Assembly (NCBI RefSeq): GCF_046058945.1
Contig: NZ_CP175511.1
Coordinates: 2,260,177-2,324,176, forward strand
Length of the DNA stretch: 64,000 bases
From: Brochothrix campestris
GTDB lineage: Bacteria; Bacillota; Bacilli; Lactobacillales; Listeriaceae
Direction of reading: 5' to 3'
Every line of letters starts with the position of its first letter. Position 1 is the stretch's first letter. The translations under genes were made by a program, and so were the position numbers. The notes under the pieces were generated by a model. That model worked only from the letters and a program-made list of their open reading frames with translations, made no database searches and was not told the origin of the DNA. This document shows positions 51,351-59,790 of this stretch, in pieces.

Positions 51351-52199
51351 TTATAATTCAATCTCTAACACATCTAAAATGCGATTGAAATCGGCTTCTG
51401 ATAAAAATTCGATTTCAATTTTCCCTTTTTTACCTTGCTTTTTAATCGCTACGGCTGAGCCGAATTTACGCTGCAATTCAGCTTCAGTCGCACGAATAAA
51501 TTGCGGCTTTTTCACTGCTTCTGCCTTACTTTTTTGAGGTGTTGGTTCGTTACACTCTGTGACATAGCGTTCCAGCTGACGCACCGTTAATTGTTGTTTC
51601 ACCGTGTACTTAGCGACTGGAACGATTCGTTTTACATCTGTTAAACCGAGTAAAGCACGTGCCTGTCCTGTTGATAGTTGCTCTGTCTCCATCATTGCTT
51701 TAACTACCGATGGTAATTTTAACAACCGCAAATAGTTGGCAATATAAGGTCTGCTTTTGCCGAGCTTTTTAGCAATCTCCGCCTGGGTCAGCTGTTGCTT
51801 ATCCACTAATAACTGATACGCAGTGGCTTCTTCCAACGCACTTAAATTTTCACGTTGGAGATTTTCTAAAATCGCTAATTCCATCATTTGTTTGTCATCA
51901 TATGTTCGAATAATCGCTGGAACACTGTCTTTACCGGCTATCTTCGAGGCACGACAACGTCGTTCACCCGCAACAATTTCGTACTTATTTTTCATCTTCC
52001 GTAAAATAACAGGCTGTAATACGCCATTGAGACGAATCGATGCCGCTAACTCGTTCAATGCCTCTTCAGCAAAATACGTCCGCGGTTGATAGGGATTTGA
52101 AGTGATTTGTACGAGTTGAACATCTTCGATTGTCTCATCTGTTGCCAATCCCATATCACCAAATAAAGCATCGATACCCTTTCCTAAACCTTTAGCCAT
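51351..52199 (-). CDS. parB: Chromosome-partition protein ParB (Spo0J)
   Basis: A 282-residue CTPase/DNA clamp that loads at parS sites. The N-terminal ParB domain has QLVQITSNPYQPRTYF and GERRCRASKIAGKDSVPAII (CTP site). The central HTH (LTQAEIAKKLGKSRPYIANY) binds parS, and the C-terminal dimerisation region ends ADFNRILDVLEIEL. It overlaps parA by 8 bases. A second ParB-like protein, Noc, is at 56136. Confidence 0.96.
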   Translation of the reverse strand: MAKGLGKGIDALFGDMGLATDETIEDVQLVQITSNPYQPRTYFAEEALNELAASIRLNGVLQPVILRKMKNKYEIVAGERRCRASKIAGKDSVPAIIRTYDDKQMMELAILENLQRENLSALEEATAYQLLVDKQQLTQAEIAKKLGKSRPYIANYLRLLKLPSVVKAMMETEQLSTGQARALLGLTDVKRIVPVAKYTVKQQLTVRQLERYVTECNEPTPQKSKAEAVKKPQFIRATEAELQRKFGSAVAIKKQGKKGKIEIEFLSEADFNRILDVLEIEL

Positions 52200-52953
52200 T
52201 TGCTTTCACTTCCTTCGCTAACTCAATATAGGCTTGTGCACCTTTCGATTTCACATCAAAAATCACAGCCGGTTTGCCGTAACTCGGTGCCTCACTAAGA
52301 CGCACATTACGGGGAATAACGGTTTGATAAACCTGTGATCCGAAATATTTTTGCACTTCGGCAACAACCTGTTGACCTAAGTTTGTCCGTGCATCATACA
52401 TTGTTAACAAGACACCTTCAATGACAAGTGTCTTATTTAAATGCCGTTGCACAAGTTTAACTGTATTTAATAACTGTGCTAAGCCCTCTAGGGCATAAAA
52501 TTCACATTGTACAGGGATTAATAACCCATCAGCTGCTGTTAGAGCGTTTAATGTAATAATTCCGAGCGACGGGGGACAATCAATAATAATATAATCATAG
52601 CTGTCTTTGACGGCTTGCAAGGCATCTTCTAAGCGACGTTCACGTGACATAATCGAGACCAACTCGATTTCTGCCCCGGCTAATTGAATCGTGGCTGGTA
52701 CAACATCAAGATTGGCTATTTCTGAAGGTCTAATGACTTCGGATAACGCGATACCACCAACCAAAACATCATAAATACACTGTTCAACAGTTGCCTTTTG
52801 AACGCCAATTCCACTGCTTGTATTCCCTTGTGGATCAGTATCAATTAATAACACACGGTGACCAATAATAGCTAAACTCGCCCCTAAATTAATGGCGGTT
52901 GTTGTCTTCCCAACACCGCCTTTTTGATTAGCAATTGCAATAACCTTCCCCAT
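52192..52953 (-). CDS. parA: Chromosome-partition ATPase ParA (Soj)
   Basis: A 253-residue deviant-Walker ATPase. MGKVIAIANQKGGVGKTTTA holds the P-loop, followed by LLIDTDPQGNTSSG and IIIDCPPSLGIIT. The ATG at 52953 gives the usual Soj length; a TTG three codons upstream is possible. It acts with ParB in origin segregation and DnaA control. Classical order parA-parB. Confidence 0.96.
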   Translation of the reverse strand: MGKVIAIANQKGGVGKTTTAINLGASLAIIGHRVLLIDTDPQGNTSSGIGVQKATVEQCIYDVLVGGIALSEVIRPSEIANLDVVPATIQLAGAEIELVSIMSRERRLEDALQAVKDSYDYIIIDCPPSLGIITLNALTAADGLLIPVQCEFYALEGLAQLLNTVKLVQRHLNKTLVIEGVLLTMYDARTNLGQQVVAEVQKYFGSQVYQTVIPRNVRLSEAPSYGKPAVIFDVKSKGAQAYIELAKEVKANG

Positions 52954-53080
52954 CCGACTCAACTCACTCTCTCGTTTAGACTGTCAATCGTCTAGCAACG
53001 TGCTCATTACGTCTTATTAAGTCTTCATCTACTATTTAATTGTAGCAAAAAAAAACGGTGTCGTGTAGTTTGACCCGTTT

Positions 53081-53608
53081 TTATTTCACTGATAGTTCCC
53101 GTGGCGGATACGCAAACTGCTTAAGTTTTTGTTGTTCAGCCACTGTCTCAAGTGGCAAACTATATTCCGCTCCAAAATAATTAAATGACATCGTTACCTT
53201 ACCGTCGTCATAGCAAAAAATGTAGACCAAAGCCACGTCCTCAGGACTATCTAAATCTTTTGTTCGTTTGACCAGTTTATCACTGCCTTTTTGATAGGTG
53301 TACATCGTATTTTCCGCTTTGTTTTCAGGCCGTTTCAGGCGCTTTCGTTCATTTTCCATATCTTTTTTAGTGGTAAAACTACGATAGTAATTCCCCATCT
53401 TCCAACTGTAATTTGTACCACTATCTGCAATAATTTGCGCTGTGGGGATGCCATAACTAGCAATGACTGCCGCAATAGCTTGATCTGCTTGTTTTTGTTT
53501 AGAGAGACTTTCAAGATACATGCCACCACATAAGAGGCCGGCACACAATAAACAGGCGAAAATTAGTTTAAGTCCTTTATGTTTAGTTCGTTGCCATCGT
53601 TGATACAT
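53081..53608 (-). CDS. Uncharacterised membrane-anchored protein
   Basis: A 175-residue protein with a basic N-terminus, one helix (about 13-30) and a soluble, Lys/Tyr-rich extracytoplasmic part (SYGIPTAQIIADSGTNYSWK; IFCYDDGKVTMSFNYFG). No family recognised. It lies 120 bases upstream of parA on the same strand, with a weak hairpin between (53054-53078). Confidence 0.6.
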   Translation of the reverse strand: MYQRWQRTKHKGLKLIFACLLCAGLLCGGMYLESLSKQKQADQAIAAVIASYGIPTAQIIADSGTNYSWKMGNYYRSFTTKKDMENERKRLKRPENKAENTMYTYQKGSDKLVKRTKDLDSPEDVALVYIFCYDDGKVTMSFNYFGAEYSLPLETVAEQQKLKQFAYPPRELSVK

Positions 53609-53855
53609 TGGTTATACCCCTTTCATACTTTCATGATTATTTTCGTGTCTATCCTTTTAAAAAGCAAATGATTCGTTCTGTAATGAGTAATTGTTCAGAA
53701 CTCCTAACCGACTGCCTTATCTTCCACGTTTTATAACGTTCGCCTAACACGTATATCTAACAGCGACTTAATCCTATCACTGAAGTCGTTACTGTTAAAT
53801 CGCTCTAAATTATGATAGCTTTTATCTGTTAATTAAAAAAATCGCAATACTACTC

Positions 53856-54104
53856 ATGATTACGTCAACTGTCATAGCTGAGGAACCATTTGTTTTTAAT
53901 GATGCAGACGGTTACTCAGCTCTCAAAAAGTCTCTCTCAATCGCTGATAAACTTAATGTTTCAAGACAATCGCTGTCAAGATAGGAAAATGGCGCTAGCA
54001 CACCTGATATTGAGACTTTAAGCATTCGAGCTTCTTTCTATAAAATATCTATCCTTAATTCGACAACCGAGAATACACAATTGAACGAAGTGTCTGTTTA
54101 CTAA
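53856..54104 (+). pseudogene. XRE-family HTH regulator remnant with in-frame TAG
   Basis: The frame from ATG 53856 reads IADKLNVSRQSLSR, then TAG at 53982-53984, then ENGASTPDIETLSIRASFYK, ending VSVY-stop at 54102. The near-invariant XRE motif is SRWENG, so TAG stands exactly where a TGG Trp codon belongs. The N-terminal part is also unlike the family (the LSQEEL helix is shortened), so decay goes beyond one mutation. It converges on the broken MFS gene. Confidence 0.75.
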
Positions 54105-54161
54105 GCTAATTCAGCTTTACTGTTGGTGGGACAGTAACTCCTGTTAGTTACTCACTACTCT

Positions 54162-55331
54162 TTATCGTCCTATGACGTTTCTTATATACAGATACAGCGT
54201 GAAATAATAAAGGCTCGAGCTAAATGTTAATACACCAAAGGTTTGGATTAATTCATTGATACCAAATGTATTGTAGAGTGTTGACCCCAGTACACTACCG
54301 AGTGCATCTCCAAATAAAAAGGCGGATTGGATAATTCCGAGATAAAGAAGCAACTCCTGTTTAGGGAGTATTTGGTATTCCATTATTTCTTTCATGACAA
54401 AGAAGCCGACTGTTTCTAATCCTGTAATGAACAGTAAAAAAATAACGAGTTGCTGATTCACTCCAATATTCCCTAATGTAACGACAAGGGTTCCCGAAAC
54501 AGTCTCTAAGAGGATGAATGTGACTGCTGCATTGCCCGAAAACAACCTTAATCGAAAGATGAAAATAGCTCCGACCTTAAAGATGCCATAGCTCGAATAG
54601 ATAATGGCTGCAATCGCTGCATTGTAACCGACGTCGCTGATGAAAACAGGGATTAACGGCTCTAATAACGATGTTGATCCGCCCAACAGTAAGACAGAGA
54701 CATACAAATTCAAAATGCACCCCTTCCTTTTAGGGGCCCTCCATCTCTTTTTCGTTCGTTTCGAACTAATCCGGTGGTTAGGTGCGCCTTTCATCAGCAA
54801 CACAACTAATAAAACAACTGCACTCGCGAGGAGTAAGTACATGTACTTGTTTTTCATATGCATGATGAAGATTAACTGTCCCGCGATAAAGGTCGCAGCC
54901 GTTAACGAAATTTGCATTACTGTATAGCGTATCGAAATTATTTTTTCTTTATTCTCTGGTTGCTCATCTGATAAATAATATAACTAGGACCTGATTGCAA
55001 GTATACAAATAGACGCACCTAGACCGGCAATACTACCTGAAAGTAGCGCGATAAAGACACTATCTGTAATCACTCTCAGTGACATTCCCACTGCGTAAAA
55101 CGGTATGCAGTAAGCGAGTATTTTATTGACGGGCCATTCCGAGATAAAGCTCGATATTAAAAAAGATAATGATCCCGCTATCGCCATCGCAGCATAAGAT
55201 AACGAATAATTAAATAAAGCGTCATTTTCATTGAACCATAATACTTGGATGTACTTGGATATTCCCATACTAAAGTAAAACAATAGTAAAAAAAGCAACA
55301 AATTAGTGGGTATCGTTCGTTTTATTTTCAT
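54162..55331 (-). pseudogene. MFS transporter interrupted by one in-frame TAG
   Basis: One continuous frame of 390 codons from ATG 55331 (MKIKRTIPTNLLLF) to 54162. It has about 12 hydrophobic helices and a basic central loop (NHRISSKRTKKRWRAPKRKG), as in major facilitators. It is split only by TAG at 54984-54986, in the context ILAIRS-stop-LYYLSDEQPENK, where Trp would fit. There are no frameshifts. With readthrough or reversion it would be full length; as written the N-terminal 115 residues end after about four helices. Substrate unknown. Confidence 0.75.
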
Positions 55332-55653
55332 TAAAAATTCCTTCTATCTCTGTTTGATAGTCACTGTCATTCTGGTCGTTGTATTTATGTTGAATCGCAT
55401 GTAACGTTTGTCTATCTAGACATGCTTCCAAGGAAATCAAATAATTATATCTATCCTCTTCTTCATTACCATCATCGTAGTTATATTCTAGCGCTAATTG
55501 AAAATATTTTTTTGCATACTCATATTCTTCATTGATATAATGGCAGTATCCTACATATGAATTTTGGTAATACGAATCATAAATTCTATGCTTTTCAATC
55601 TACGCGTTATATTCAAAAACTTTACGATTTCTAGGTAAAAATGGTTTCTTCAT
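55303..55653 (-). pseudogene. Small TPR-like gene interrupted by one in-frame TAG
   Basis: ATG 55653 (weak RBS AGAGAGAAG) opens MKKPFLPRNRKVFEYNA, then TAG at 55600-55602, then IEKHRIYDSYYQNSYVGYCH and INEEYEYAKKYFQLALEYN (a TPR-like helix pair), ending NENKTNDTH-stop at 55303. Its end overlaps the MFS start by 29 bases, an operon arrangement. Apart from the TAG the 116-codon frame is intact. Tyr/Glu-rich, soluble; no named family. Confidence 0.6.
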
Positions 55654-55695
55654 AATTAACACTTCTCTCTTTGTAACCGTTTTTAATGCATCGCC

Positions 55696-55716
55696 CTATT
55701 TACTACTTGTAAATAG
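55696..55716. promoter_or_regulatory. Inverted repeat at the promoter of the TPR-MFS operon
   Basis: CTATTTAC (55696-55703) and GTAAATAG (55709-55716) are perfect arms around TACTT. On the minus strand TTGACT overlaps the upstream arm as a likely -35, so this could be the operator of the lost XRE regulator. Confidence 0.5.
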
Positions 55717-55744
55717 TCAATTAGGATTACTGTTACTCTAAAAA

Positions 55745-55775
55745 AGACAGCATTCTTATGAAAGAAATGCTGTCT
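55745..55775 (-). terminator. Hairpin on the left of element R7
   Basis: AGACAGCATT pairs with AATGCTGTCT across an 11-base loop, preceded by AAAAA (TTTTT on the minus strand). It is nearly identical (one base) to the hairpin at 56097-56127. Confidence 0.75.
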
Positions 55776-56096
55776 GAGACTGAAGATAAACACTGTTCTA
55801 GGTCGTTACGACTTGCTCGCTCGGGATTACGTACCATCAGTTCGCGCACCGTCACTCGCTCGTCGTGCCTACTAGAACGAAAGTGAAATCAGCTCGTTCA
55901 ACTTTGAAGATATTGGAATGGAAAAGAAGAGCGACTATTTACCGTCGCTACTTTTCCATTCCAATATCATAGAAGTTAGCTGATTAAACGAGAGGATAGA
56001 ACAGACTTTCTATTCAGTCTTATCATCTCGTAAACAAAGTCACTGTAATAGCATTCGAAAGAAAATGAAGTCTCTTTAGACTTTGTCTACAATCTG
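55776..56096 (-). repeat. Dispersed element, long copy R7 (321 bp)
   Basis: On the minus strand it runs from CAGATTGTAGACAAAGTC to GTGTTTATCTTCAGTCTC, with the GTTCTAG/CTAGAAC hairpin almost identical to R1, R3 and R4. It carries an extra middle block with a long inverted repeat: GATATTGGAATGGAAAAG (55909-55926) and its exact complement (55951-55968), extended by GCGAC/GTCGC. No reading frame. It lies between noc and the decayed MFS locus. Confidence 0.9.
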
Positions 56097-56127
56097 AGAC
56101 AGCATTCTTATGAAAGGAATGCTGTCT
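56097..56127 (-). terminator. Hairpin on the right of element R7; terminator of noc
   Basis: AGACAGCATTC pairs with GAATGCTGTCT. It lies 9 bases after the noc stop on the minus strand, but no T-run follows there; instead the element begins, and the T-run occurs after the left copy. Confidence 0.75.
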
Positions 56128-56135
56128 TTGCTTGC

Positions 56136-56984
56136 TTATTTATTTTTAGGTATTTTAATCGATATCTCAATAAAATCAGCCGTTTCATTCTCACTTGTTT
56201 CAACCGGAATGCCTGTTTTATTGACAAGTGCGAGCGATTCTTTGATTGTATTTACCGCCAAGCGGAAATCACGGCTAATAATTTGACGCTTCTTCTTCGG
56301 TTTCGCTTGCTCTAGTCGTTTTGCAACGCGATTTTCGGTTGCCTTCACCGTTAATTGCTCGGCAATTACTTCGGCTAAGACGAGCTCTTGTTGGTCTTCT
56401 GCAAGTGGAATTAAAGCGCGGGCATGACGTTCGGTAATTTGTTTCGTCAAGGCAGCGGTTTGAACAGCTTCACCGAGTTTCAATAAGCGTAATTTATTGG
56501 CCACCGTTGACTGACTTTTCCCGAGTTGCTGTGCCAGTTCGCCCTGTGTGATTTGATGCAAGGCGAGTAACCGTTTGTAGGCATGGGCTTCTTCAATTGC
56601 GGTTAACTCTTCACGCTGTAAGTTTTCAATTAAGGCAATTGAGGCTACCTCTTTATCACTCAGTTGATTGACAATCGCTGGGATTTTTTCCCACTCAAGT
56701 GAACTAATCGCTCTAAAACGACGCTCGCCAGCAATAATTTCATAACCTTCTTCTTTGTATTCACGCACAATAATTGGTTGAATCAAGCCGTGTTCCTTAA
56801 TCGTCTCGGCCAACTCGGCAATTTTCTCTTCATCGAACATCGAACGGGGTTGAAAACGGTTTGGTATAATTTGTGCCAGCGGTAATTCTTCGACTGTCTG
56901 ATTTGTTGATGCTTCAATAAACTGCTCGATAATCGCTTCTTCTTGCTTCAATGTTTGTTTTTTGCCAAAGCCAAATAAACCCAA
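56136..56984 (-). CDS. noc: Nucleoid occlusion protein
   Basis: A 282-residue ParB paralogue with a TTG start. The N-terminal MGLFGFGKKQ is the amphipathic membrane-targeting helix characteristic of Noc. The ParB domain (IIPNRFQPRSMFDEEKI; IAGERRFRAISS) and HTH (ITQGELAQQLGKSQSTVANK) follow. It prevents FtsZ assembly over the nucleoid by binding NBS sites. Standard position next to rsmG. The related parB is 4 kb away, separated by the decayed locus. Confidence 0.95.
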   Translation of the reverse strand: MGLFGFGKKQTLKQEEAIIEQFIEASTNQTVEELPLAQIIPNRFQPRSMFDEEKIAELAETIKEHGLIQPIIVREYKEEGYEIIAGERRFRAISSLEWEKIPAIVNQLSDKEVASIALIENLQREELTAIEEAHAYKRLLALHQITQGELAQQLGKSQSTVANKLRLLKLGEAVQTAALTKQITERHARALIPLAEDQQELVLAEVIAEQLTVKATENRVAKRLEQAKPKKKRQIISRDFRLAVNTIKESLALVNKTGIPVETSENETADFIEISIKIPKNK

Positions 56985-57116
56985 TTGTCTTCGACTCCTT
57001 CCTTCTATCCTATGGTTTTGCTACGTCACTTTAAATGATTACATTCTCTATTTTAGCAAACAATCTTTAAAAAACAATCAATCACCTAAACTATTTATTC
57101 ATCTTGCTCCTAAAAA

Positions 57117-57156
57117 AACAACGAACAGTTGATTAACGATACAACTGTTCGTTGTT
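57117..57156 (-). terminator. Terminator of mnmE-mnmG-rsmG
   Basis: AACAACGAACAGTTG and CAACTGTTCGTTGTT form a perfect 15-bp stem with a 10-base loop, followed on the minus strand by TTTTTTT. Confidence 0.93.
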
Positions 57157-57165
57157 TTCTTTCAG

Positions 57166-57882
57166 TTACACAATCGGTGTTTTATTCGGTGTTCCCGCTT
57201 TACGAGGATACTGTTTTGGTGTCTTACGCTTTTTAGCAATCGTCACAACATGACGTTCAGCCTCTTCTACGGGCAAGATGAAGGCTTCATCGCTCACTAA
57301 CTCACCACCGAGTACCTTGATGCCTTTTTTAGCATCAACCATTTCTGCGGCTGTATGAGCAGCTTTTAAGGCAACGAAATGACCACGTAATTTAACGAGT
57401 GGCAAACAAAGTTCCGCTAACACACTCATGCGGGCAACCGCACGGGCTGTCACGATATCAAACTGTTCACGGTACTGTTTGTTTTGACCAAATGTTTCGG
57501 CACGATCGTGCACAAAACTAACATCCTTTAAGCCAAGTTCAGTTGCTAAATGATTTAAAAAGGTAATTCGTTTGTTGAGTGAATCAACAATCGTCACCTT
57601 TAATTTAGGAAAGGCAATTTTAATCGGTAGACTTGGAAAACCAGCTCCTGCCCCAACATCACAGAGGCTGACACTTTGATCCATGTCGTAATAAAACGCC
57701 AACGTGATGGAGTCATAAAAATGTTTTAAATAAATATCTTCACTAGCAGTGATGGCCGTCAGGTTCATTTTCTCGTTCCATTCCACCAAAATCTTGGCAT
57801 AATCAGCATATTGTGCCATTTGTTCATCACTTAAGTTAATGCCTTTGCTGAGCAACGCGGCACGGAATTGTTCTGGGTTCAC
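57166..57882 (-). CDS. rsmG: 16S rRNA (guanine-527-N7)-methyltransferase
   Basis: A 238-residue SAM-dependent methyltransferase. LCDVGAGAGFPSLPIKIAFP is motif I, with VDSLNKRITFL next and VTARAVARMSVLAEL around residue 150. A GTG start directly follows the mnmG stop (TAAGTG), with GGAGG supplied by the end of mnmG. Loss confers low-level streptomycin resistance in relatives. Confidence 0.97.
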   Translation of the reverse strand: MNPEQFRAALLSKGINLSDEQMAQYADYAKILVEWNEKMNLTAITASEDIYLKHFYDSITLAFYYDMDQSVSLCDVGAGAGFPSLPIKIAFPKLKVTIVDSLNKRITFLNHLATELGLKDVSFVHDRAETFGQNKQYREQFDIVTARAVARMSVLAELCLPLVKLRGHFVALKAAHTAAEMVDAKKGIKVLGGELVSDEAFILPVEEAERHVVTIAKKRKTPKQYPRKAGTPNKTPIV

Positions 57883-59775
57883 TTAGTTTCCTCCTGTACG
57901 TACGAGTTTACTTTGTTCAAGGTAGACCATTAAAATCGAAATGTCAGCTGGGTTGACGCCAGAAATACGGCTCGCCTGCGCTAAAGTTAATGGTTGCACT
58001 TCTTTCAGTTTTTCGCGGGCTTCGGTTGCTAAACCGCTAATGTAATCATAGTCCAAATCAACTGGAATACTTTTTTGTTCCATGCGTTTCAATTTTGCAA
58101 CACGTTCAAGTGATTTCTTAATATAACCTTCATATTTCACTTGAATTTCGACCTGTTCAGCCACTTCGTCAGTTATGCTCTCAGCTGCTGGTATAACATT
58201 CAGTAAATCGCTGTATTTAATTTCAGGACGACGTAGTAAATCCCACGCTAAAATACCGTCTTTTAAAGGCGATCCACCGAGGCTTGTCATCCAAGCTTGC
58301 ACGTCAGCAGTTGGTTTCACACGAATGCTTTGGAGGCGTGCTGTTTCTGCTTCGATTCCAGCTTTTTTCGCAAGGTAACGCGCATAGCGTTCTGCTGTTA
58401 CTAGACCAATTTCATGACCCTTTTCAGTCAAACGTAAATCAGCATTATCGTGACGCAATAGTAGACGGTATTCAGCACGTGAGGTTAAGAGACGGTAAGG
58501 TTCTTTCGTGCCTTTTGTCACTAAGTCATCAATCATTACACCGATGTAACCTTCACTGCGTTTCATAATGAAAGGCTCTTTTCCTTGCACTTTTAAGGCG
58601 GCATTAATCCCCGCGATAATCCCTTGGCCAGCAGCTTCTTCATAACCACTTGTACCGTTAATTTGGCCAGCAGTATATAAGTTTGCAATCCGTTTTGTTT
58701 CTAACGTTGGCCATAATTGTGTAGGCGCCACCGCATCGTATTCAATCGCATAACCCGCACGCATCATTGACGCATCTTCAAGACCTGGGATGGAATGAAT
58801 CATTTGATGTTGTACGTCTTCCGGCATGCTTGTCGATAAGCCTTGTACGTAAACTTCTTCCGTGTTACGACCTTCCGGTTCAAGGAAGATTTGGTGACGT
58901 GGCTTATCAGAAAAACGCACGATTTTATCTTCGATTGACGGGCAATAACGTGGGCCACTACCTTCGATAATTCCTGTAAACATTGGGGCACGATGCAAGT
59001 TAGCTTTGATGATTTCATGGGTGGTTTCGGACGTATACGTTAACCAACACGGAATTTGTTCCGTAATGAAAGTTGTTGTTTCATAACTAAAGGCACGGCT
59101 ATTTTCATCCCCTGGTTGAATCTCCGTTTTAGAGTAGTCAATTGAAGTCGATTTCACACGCGGCGGTGTGCCTGTTTTTAAGCGGAGTAAATCAAAGCCG
59201 AGCGCGTCAAGTTGTTCTGATAATAAAACGGATGGCTGTTGATTATTGGGACCGCTCGAGTATTTAATTTCCCCAATGATGACTTCTCCACGTGAATAAG
59301 TTCCCATCGTTAAAACGACGGCAGCTCCGCGGTAAACCCCACCTGTTTTAGTCACAACGCCTTTAATCACGTTATCTTCGATGATTAATTCGTCTACTAA
59401 CCCTTGTTGGAGCGTTAAATTAGCTTCTTTTTCAAGCGTGTGTTTCATTTCGTTTTGGTAATTCCATTTATCAGCTTGTGCACGCAAGGCACGTACGGCA
59501 GGACCTTTACCTGTATTAAGCATCCGCATTTGGATGTAAGTTTTATCGATGTTACGTCCCATTTCGCCACCTAAGGCATCAATTTCACGCACAACGACCC
59601 CTTTAGCAGGTCCACCGATTGACGGGTTACATGGCATAAATCCAATCATATCTAAATTAATGGTAACAACTAATGTTTTACAGCCCATCCGTGCTGCGGC
59701 CAACGCAGCTTCAACGCCTGCGTGACCTGATCCTACGACAATTACATCAAATTGACCTGCTTCATATCTTTGCAT
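57883..59775 (-). CDS. mnmG: tRNA uridine-34 carboxymethylaminomethyl-modifying FAD enzyme
   Basis: A 630-residue FAD protein. The dinucleotide fold VIVVGSGHAGVEAALAAARMG, MPCNPSIGGPAKGVVVREID and GTSGYEEAAGQGIIAGINAA are signatures. With MnmE it modifies the wobble uridine of several tRNAs. It follows mnmE by 15 bases. Confidence 0.98.
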   Translation of the reverse strand: MQRYEAGQFDVIVVGSGHAGVEAALAAARMGCKTLVVTINLDMIGFMPCNPSIGGPAKGVVVREIDALGGEMGRNIDKTYIQMRMLNTGKGPAVRALRAQADKWNYQNEMKHTLEKEANLTLQQGLVDELIIEDNVIKGVVTKTGGVYRGAAVVLTMGTYSRGEVIIGEIKYSSGPNNQQPSVLLSEQLDALGFDLLRLKTGTPPRVKSTSIDYSKTEIQPGDENSRAFSYETTTFITEQIPCWLTYTSETTHEIIKANLHRAPMFTGIIEGSGPRYCPSIEDKIVRFSDKPRHQIFLEPEGRNTEEVYVQGLSTSMPEDVQHQMIHSIPGLEDASMMRAGYAIEYDAVAPTQLWPTLETKRIANLYTAGQINGTSGYEEAAGQGIIAGINAALKVQGKEPFIMKRSEGYIGVMIDDLVTKGTKEPYRLLTSRAEYRLLLRHDNADLRLTEKGHEIGLVTAERYARYLAKKAGIEAETARLQSIRVKPTADVQAWMTSLGGSPLKDGILAWDLLRRPEIKYSDLLNVIPAAESITDEVAEQVEIQVKYEGYIKKSLERVAKLKRMEQKSIPVDLDYDYISGLATEAREKLKEVQPLTLAQASRISGVNPADISILMVYLEQSKLVRTGGN

Positions 59776-59790
59776 TTTTTATCGTCCCTT

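Noticed and set aside
53856..55653. Genome-wide reassignment of UAG to an amino acid
   Set aside because: TAG is a genuine stop elsewhere in the window, for example at the end of the siderophore permease gene at 975, so only local explanations are considered.
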